Shown here in pieces: positions 8,374-12,331 of a stretch of 12,331 bases of DNA. A model generated the notes under the pieces. The model was not told the origin of the DNA, made no database searches, and worked only from the letters and a program-made list of their open reading frames with translations. The stretch's first letter is position 1. Every line of letters starts with the position of its first letter. A program made the translations under genes and the position numbers. The stretch lies in assembly GCA_004151065.3 (NCBI GenBank), contig NWUY0300033518.1, positions 1 to 12,331 on the forward strand, in the 5' to 3' direction. The DNA comes from Larix sibirica. Taxonomy: Eukaryota; Streptophyta; Pinopsida; Pinales; Pinaceae.

Positions 8374-8420
8374 ATCACTATGATGTCACCCTATCGTGAT
8401 GATATCACTGTGATGTCACC
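8374..8420. repeat. 17-bp direct repeat with palindromic parts
   Basis: ATCACTATGATGTCACC at 8374-8390 recurs at 8404-8420 with one change, 30 bp apart. Between and within them are short inverted elements (GTGAT-GAT-ATCAC; ATCACTGTGAT). It lies right at the end of the 56-bp array and has a different sequence, so it may mark the junction. Confidence 0.7.
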
Positions 8421-8600
8421 ATGCATCATAATATTGGGTTGGGAATATTGGCATTCTAATAGATCACTTTACTGAACTGGAATGAAAAGTTGAATTATTA
8501 TAACTACCAAAAAAAAATGGACATGAGGTGGTAATTTACACTGGAAATAGAATCTCCTGGAAACATAGACTGTGCTCCTGCAAATATCCCTTCAACATAC

Positions 8601-8699
8601 CATGATAGCTCTTCAATACTCTTATATTTGATCGTCTCATGTGAAGAATCCTACCAACTAATATACATTTATATATGTGCATATGATGGTAATATATGG
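8601..8699. repeat. 99-bp direct repeat, left copy
   Basis: Aligned without gaps to 9509-9607, 81 of 99 bases match. The best conserved parts are CATGTGAAGAAT and the AATATATGG end. Of 18 differences about two thirds are transitions. Similarity is weak outside these borders. The two copies bracket the RNase H relic, so they may be remnants of terminal repeats or of a segmental duplication. Confidence 0.85.
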
Positions 8700-8831
8700 A
8701 TCAAAACCATGAATACCTTGTGTGCAAGTTGCTCAGGAATGGTCGTCAACTATATCACATACCTCAATGTTGTATGAGGAATTACTCCTCCTAGTATAAC
8801 CTTTGCGTAAAAATCCAATGATTCTTACACA

Positions 8832-9215
8832 TTCATGGATGGCACCCTTGGTATACCTGTTAGTGCAAATAAGAGACTACTTGGAGAAGCTTAAAATGTG
8901 CTAGTTGTGATTCTTCTTTGAGGCAATTCTCCTATTTGAGGCAATTCACCTATTTATGAAATAAACATTACATAAAGGTCTCACCAATCTGCTAGTTTAA
9001 GGGGATTCTGAGGTAACTATTAGATGGATGATGGGTGAAAACCATGTGGAAATGTCTGGGAATTTTAATCTTCCTAGTCATCTAATGGAGGTTGAGGCTC
9101 TCTTTCAACATATCTCTTTTACTCATATATAATTTAGACAATTCAATGAAAGCCAAAGTCTTCATGGGGTCCTCTCACAACTGTAACAAGATGAATATAG
9201 GAATGGTCCTTTTGT
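8832..9215 (+). pseudogene. Degenerate retrotransposon RNase H domain
   Basis: RNase H degrades the RNA of RNA-DNA hybrids during reverse transcription. In frame from 8974, KGLTNLLV, a stop, then GDSEVTIRWM (Asp codon 9004-9006) matches the central catalytic GDS strand of plant retroelement RNase H. After about 35 residues the same frame reads MEVEALFQHISFTHI, a stop, then FRQFNE (to 9150), the well-known E-V..L...I.F.H-I-x-R-x-x-N segment; a one-base slip then gives KAKVF, where K-A-D is expected. Upstream at 8832 in another frame, FMDGTLGIP resembles the first catalytic D-G-x-x-x-G-N-P segment at about the right distance. Stops and frameshifts show it is dead. Plant L1-type LINEs, or LTR elements with an extra RNase H, are both possible sources; no reverse transcriptase was found beside it. 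Confidence 0.65.
8918..8953. repeat. 18-bp tandem duplication within the RNase H relic
   Basis: TTGAGGCAATTCTCCTAT at 8918-8935 is followed directly by a copy at 8936-8953 with one change. Eighteen bp keeps the frame (E-A-I-x-L-F twice). It sits in the part where RNase H normally has its E-x-x-A-L helix. Confidence 0.85.
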
Positions 9216-9508
9216 CTCCTCTTCGAATTGTAGCTCTATATATGATATCTAAGGAATATGAATGCTTTGAATCCTTTTTGTTTAATTAATGATTTTTTTA
9301 CTCTTTAAAATGGTTCTGTCAATAACAAGGATCTTTCAGATCTATTTTTGAGGTATAAATATGAACTCTGGGATGGTTGGGGATTGTGCTAACCAACACT
9401 CCTACTCAAGGCACCTTACACACCACCCTGATTTGGTTCACAAATTCACAAGGGAAGTGTTGAATAAAGTGTGGGAACACTATAAGGCTAAATCCCCCCT
9501 CAACACAA
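9216..9508. other. Spacer between RNase H relic and second direct repeat, no gene seen
   Basis: Stops are frequent in all frames. A 65-codon open frame ending at 9289 starts within the frame-slipped end of the RNase H relic and has no motif of its own beyond that. Confidence 0.3.
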
Positions 9509-9607
9509 CATGATAGCCCTTCAATATTCCTACATCTGACCACTTCATGTGAAGAATAATGCCAACTAAAATTCATTTCTATATGTGCACTTGATGATAA
9601 TATATGG
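9509..9607. repeat. 99-bp direct repeat, right copy
   Basis: Ungapped match (81/99) to 8601-8699 in the same orientation, offset 908 bp. See the left copy for details. Confidence 0.85.
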
Positions 9608-9879
9608 TACGACTGATGCCTTGACCTGGAATTTCTGAAACAAAGTGATTAGAATGTGCCATGTCCCCAACCCCAAATCCAAGGCCAAGGTCACCCAAAA
9701 ACCAAAGGGAAGGCCGAATCAAGGTAAAATCATAGTGGTATAAGGTTATCTAAGGCTATACCATCATTCCAACAAGACAAATAAATAAAACAATCAAGCT
9801 TCTTAAAGAAAAGAAACTTGTGATACAATTCATCTTCCATATGCACATGCTACGCAAGGTAAATGCAAGCATGAATGTA

Positions 9880-10340
9880 AACAAATCTGAACAATATGTT
9901 AACATGTAATCTAACAACAATTAATAAGATCTTCTAAAACCATATAACCATTAACAAAATCATATTTTCGAGCTAACTCTAACAATATAAATAAAAGATC
10001 TACAAGATGCCATATTCAACCATATTAACAAAGCTAGAAACCAGATCTAGTAACTGCCACCTACAACCATATTAACATAAGTAAAAATAGATGTGAGGGA
10101 TTCCATCTATAGCCATATAGATGATAATAACATAAGATCTCATGACTGTTACCTACATCCATACAATCCATAAGCAAAAACTGGATCCAAGAGCACATGT
10201 ATATCATGATATTGTAAATAAGCACATAATAAAATATTCATCACTAACTACCAACCATGGCCATATTAACATGAAAAAATTCAGACATTAAAAAGTATCA
10301 TATATATCCATATAAAATCATATCTCAAGGCTATCACCTA
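9880..10340. repeat. Vague tandem repeat containing CCATATTAAC
   Basis: ACCATATTAACA or close variants recur near 10017, 10066 and 10257, with weaker forms near 9941, 10110 and 10157, often preceded by TACCTAC or CTGCCACCTACA and with AGATCT nearby. Spacing is roughly 45-60 bp and irregular. It is strongly A-rich with no gene. Sequence from 9608 to 9880 is unremarkable apart from AAGGCCAAGG-like words near 9680. Confidence 0.45.
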
Positions 10341-10341
10341 C

Positions 10342-10343
10342 NN
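10342..10343. other. Two-base assembly gap (NN)
   Basis: Two uncalled bases separate the A-rich repeat region on the left from a more GT-rich region on the right. Composition changes abruptly here, so contiguity across the gap is not guaranteed. Confidence 0.9.
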
Positions 10344-10437
10344 AAATAGTTTATGACTGAATGTTTTACTTGCTTGATAGGTGAGTGGTTTAGTCTCCCT
10401 CGTCTGTGTGTGTACTGGTTGATGATCAAGACTTCAG

Positions 10438-10538
10438 ACTTGGAGGCATTGGAAACTATTAAGTCCAGAGTCCACATTAACTTATCTACTCCTCTTACCT
10501 CTGTGGTATGTCTTGCATTTGCTAAGAGGAACTTGTGA
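10438..10538 (+). CDS. Possible terminal exon of an unidentified gene
   Basis: A CAG acceptor (GACTTCAG) at 10437 is followed by an open 32-codon stretch, LEALETIKSRVHINLSTPLT then SVVCLAFAKRNL, ending at TGA. Its composition is less AT-biased than the flanks, and the following 300 bp read like a plant 3' UTR. The upstream part of any such gene is not visible; the gap at 10342 and the A-rich repeat lie there. I do not recognise the peptide, and a chance open frame cannot be excluded. Confidence 0.2.
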
Positions 10539-10830
10539 ACTTGATTGGGTTCTATGCGGCAAATTTTGAGTTCCTGGAAGTCGCCATTTGGTTGGACTGT
10601 TGTAAAACGATGTAACTATTGTCATTTTCAAGCCCTAGAGGGTTTTAGTGTGAGGTTTTGGCTATGTGGTTCTATGTATGTATTTTGTTGAACTCTCGAT
10701 GTTGTCAATAATGCTCAAAATGAACTGGGGTTTACATTAGAGACCTATGTTTGCGAAATGTATTTGTATGGGCCCTAGAATGTATTTATAAGCATTTGGT
10801 ACTCTATTTAATCTCTACGTTTTTAATTCA
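10539..10830 (+). other. 3' UTR-like sequence without a gene
   Basis: Downstream of the stop at 10538 the plus strand is GT-rich with TTGTATG and TGTATGTATTTTG words and AATAAT at about 10709, which resemble loose plant poly(A) signals. No coding frame is seen. Support for a true UTR depends on the exon call just before it. Confidence 0.2.
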
Positions 10831-10858
10831 TATGAATGTTGTCTGTATCAAGGGTTTC

Positions 10859-11090
10859 TTTTTTTTTTGAAAGATGTTGGTTGTTATTATGACTGTTTTG
10901 ATGGCACAAATTGTAACTTTGAGGCTAAAGTAATACGCCTTCCATGATCTAAGATTTGGGTCTTTACTACTACATTTTTGGTTATTTGCAATAGGTAGAA
11001 AACAAAAGGGTCTCAAATTGAATGGTGTGGGAATCGATCCTTGTACCATCGTTTGTGAANCGGTGAAGACTAACAATCCCATAGCAGGGT
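10859..11090 (-). mobile_element. Candidate tRNA-derived SINE
   Basis: On the minus strand the element would start near 11090. A tRNA D-arm/A-box-like GCTATGGGATTGTTAGTC lies at 11085-11068 and a B-box-like GGATCGATTCC at 11040-11030 (one change from GGTTCGANNCC), the usual spacing for a Pol III internal promoter. About 160 bp of unrelated body follows and ends in a poly(A) run of ten (T10 at 10859-10868 on the plus strand). Length (about 230 bp) and layout fit plant SINEs. AGGGT occurs at both ends (10851-10855 and 11086-11090), a possible but very short target duplication. The A box is weak and one N (11060) falls between the boxes. It contains no protein gene; an 84-codon frame here spans the N and is incidental. 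Confidence 0.4.
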
Positions 11091-11100
11091 AAAGGATAAT

Positions 11101-11439
11101 TTAGAAACAAACATTTGAAAGACACAGAGCTTGTCATGTCTCTTCAACGTGAATTTTTTTTTTTGACCAAAGGTTCTAACCTCAACAAATGCGGAAATAT
11201 AAATACTAGTTGTATCTTTAGCCTGCTTGATTAATAATATGACTGTGTGTGCACTATTCTCTATTACTTTTGTCGCTTCTCACACAAGATTCGATACTTG
11301 AAAAATCTTGCACCTATGGTGGTGCGCCTAAACATCACTACATTAGTATCTCGGCACAACTTCAGATACCAACCAAGAATATATGACTATGTTGAACATT
11401 TGCGACGATATGGAATTATAAGTAACACTAACATTTCAG
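11101..11439. other. Stretch without a recognisable gene
   Basis: An eleven-T run starts at 11154. A 77-codon open frame on the plus strand from 11247 reaches into the AT-rich tract at 11480, but its peptide shows no motif. I see no RNA gene. Confidence 0.3.
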
Positions 11440-11700
11440 TTAATAACCATATTAAACCTATTAATATGTTATTAATATGAAATATAGTATTAATATGAAT
11501 GCAATTTAAATATTACATAATTATATATTATAACTATGTTATTAATCTATACCCTATGTATTAACATTACAATATGGGCAGTCATATTATATCCATGATA
11601 AACAATTTTAATTGACAATATTAAAATGCAATCCAATGTAATATAAACATATTAAAAAGTGATATATATATACATATATTATAGAAATATACATATATAG
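11440..11700. other. Very AT-rich tract with ATTAATATG repeats
   Basis: ATTAATATG recurs three times in about 40 bp (around 11460-11500), followed by TA-rich runs such as GATATATATATACATATATT near 11660. Such DNA melts easily and is a common feature of plant intergenic spacers and matrix-attachment regions. No gene is seen. Confidence 0.5.
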
Positions 11701-11720
11701 AGAGACTAAGCGCTCAAACG

Positions 11721-11937
11721 TTGACCCAAAGTTGAACCTAGGCTTGTGTAAACATGTTATGTACACATAACATGATACACACGCTTGTATTAACTTCTTA
11801 TGCTACCCAACATATAACAACACCATGAAAATGGGATACAACATAATGTAATAGACATTGTAATATAATGTAACTTATGGAGTGAGTGCATTACCAAGTC
11901 AACGCAAGGTTGGACCTTGGCCTATGCGAAACCATGT
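11721..11937. repeat. Decayed direct repeat pair, about 178 bp apart
   Basis: 11721-11757 and 11899-11937 align over about 37 positions with 27 matches and one small gap; both contain TTG-ACCT-GG and end in CATGT. Most differences are transitions. It may be the remnant of a tandem duplication with a unit near 178 bp. Confidence 0.45.
11753..11774. repeat. Perfect 10-bp inverted repeat, 2-bp spacer
   Basis: CATGTTATGT at 11753-11762 and ACATAACATG at 11765-11774 are exact reverse complements separated by AC. It sits at the end of the first copy of the decayed direct repeat; the second copy (ending at 11937) has only part of one arm. Confidence 0.9.
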
Positions 11938-12331
11938 CACCAAACCACGATCTAATGACCGACACTTAACTTTGGTAAACGTCAGGCAGACTTATGCCAC
12001 AATGCATAACATATATAATGTAAAGGTTTGCACATTTATACGCTTGGGTTGAAATGCACATAACGTAAACGTTTGGTGACTATGCTTGACCTTATAACTT
12101 TACCACGCAGACTTCGATTTCATGAACCAAAGTTTTAAACACTTATGGGTGCCCTCATGGCAAGTGGATCCACTTGGCGTCTACGTGTTCACTACTCAAC
12201 ACAAAGGAACTCCCACTCATGTTCCAGCTTGTTGATGTATTTGTAACTTCGGAAGATATTCACTTGTATATTACATTTGTACTTTATTGTATATCCAACA
12301 GAGATGTATTATTCCTTTGATTGGAAGTGTC
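11938..12331. other. Right-end stretch without a recognisable gene
   Basis: No frame longer than about 60 codons and no motif is seen. Near 12229 the words TGTTGATGTATTTGTAAC and, later, ATATCCAACA faintly resemble ends of copia-type long terminal repeats, but no primer-binding site or polypurine tract could be paired with them. Confidence 0.25.
12161..12176. repeat. Perfect 16-bp palindrome
   Basis: CAAGTGGATCCACTTG is its own reverse complement, centred on a BamHI-type GGATCC. Pairing stops at the next base on both sides. It could be a dimer-protein binding site or chance. Confidence 0.9.

Noticed and set aside
9092-9289. 65-codon plus-strand frame as a separate gene
   Set aside because: Its middle is the frame-slipped continuation of the RNase H relic.
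11020-11090. A tRNA gene on the minus strand
   Set aside because: The stems of the T arm and acceptor do not pair beyond two bases, so at most it is a tRNA-derived SINE head.
11247-11480. 77-codon plus-strand open frame
   Set aside because: No motif, and the end lies in a low-complexity AT-rich tract.

Overview
The window looks like land-plant nuclear DNA, AT-rich and mostly non-coding. Short phased GT-AG introns, microsatellites, eroded retroelement pieces, a several-kilobase minisatellite and uncalled bases (two N at 10342-10343, one N at 11060) all point that way. Nothing suggests a bacterium, organelle or virus. The lineage cannot be fixed from this sequence; a large, repeat-rich plant genome (a conifer or seed-free plant is possible) is inference only. 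I see no intact full-length protein gene.

Left end (1-1480). A minus-strand reading frame starts at an ATG at 418 and runs off the left edge with two in-frame stops. It sits about 100 bp downstream of a TATA-like box, so it is probably a decayed gene or retroelement coding start. From 530 to 1480 I recognise no gene.

Centre-left (about 1486-4427). This is the most interesting part: a decayed multi-exon minus-strand gene. In gene order it has an acidic/hydrophobic N-terminal exon, a domain with an I-L-D-G-Q-H motif resembling ParB/DndB-type 'DGQH' domains, a helical middle with frameshifts and stops, and a C-terminal part that reads like a permuted (beta-class) amino-methyltransferase. In that part a D-L-V-V strand with a motif IV-like site is followed by K/R-P-V-E and an F-Y-A-G-A motif I-like loop. 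The exon pair in the methyltransferase-like part is joined by a well-formed, phase-preserving intron. ParB-like plus DNA methyltransferase is a familiar prokaryotic/phage arrangement, so a plant-genome relic of it is worth checking.

Middle (about 4690-8370). A degenerate tandem array with about 56-bp units, roughly 65 copies. Each unit carries a GAGGAAGG / CCTTCCTC inverted repeat separated by about 10 bp. The open frames inside it are by-products of the repeat.

Centre-right (8374-9607). Short palindromic repeats, then a degenerate plus-strand RNase H domain of retrotransposon type. Two direct copies of a 99-bp sequence (82% identical, 908 bp apart) bracket it.

Right end (9608-12331). AT-rich DNA with a vague CCATATTAAC-containing repeat, a two-base assembly gap, a possible terminal exon with 3' UTR-like sequence, a candidate tRNA-derived SINE on the minus strand (10859-11090), a very AT-rich tract, a decayed direct repeat and two clean palindromes. 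The pieces do not form a working pathway; this is a graveyard of decayed genes and repeats.
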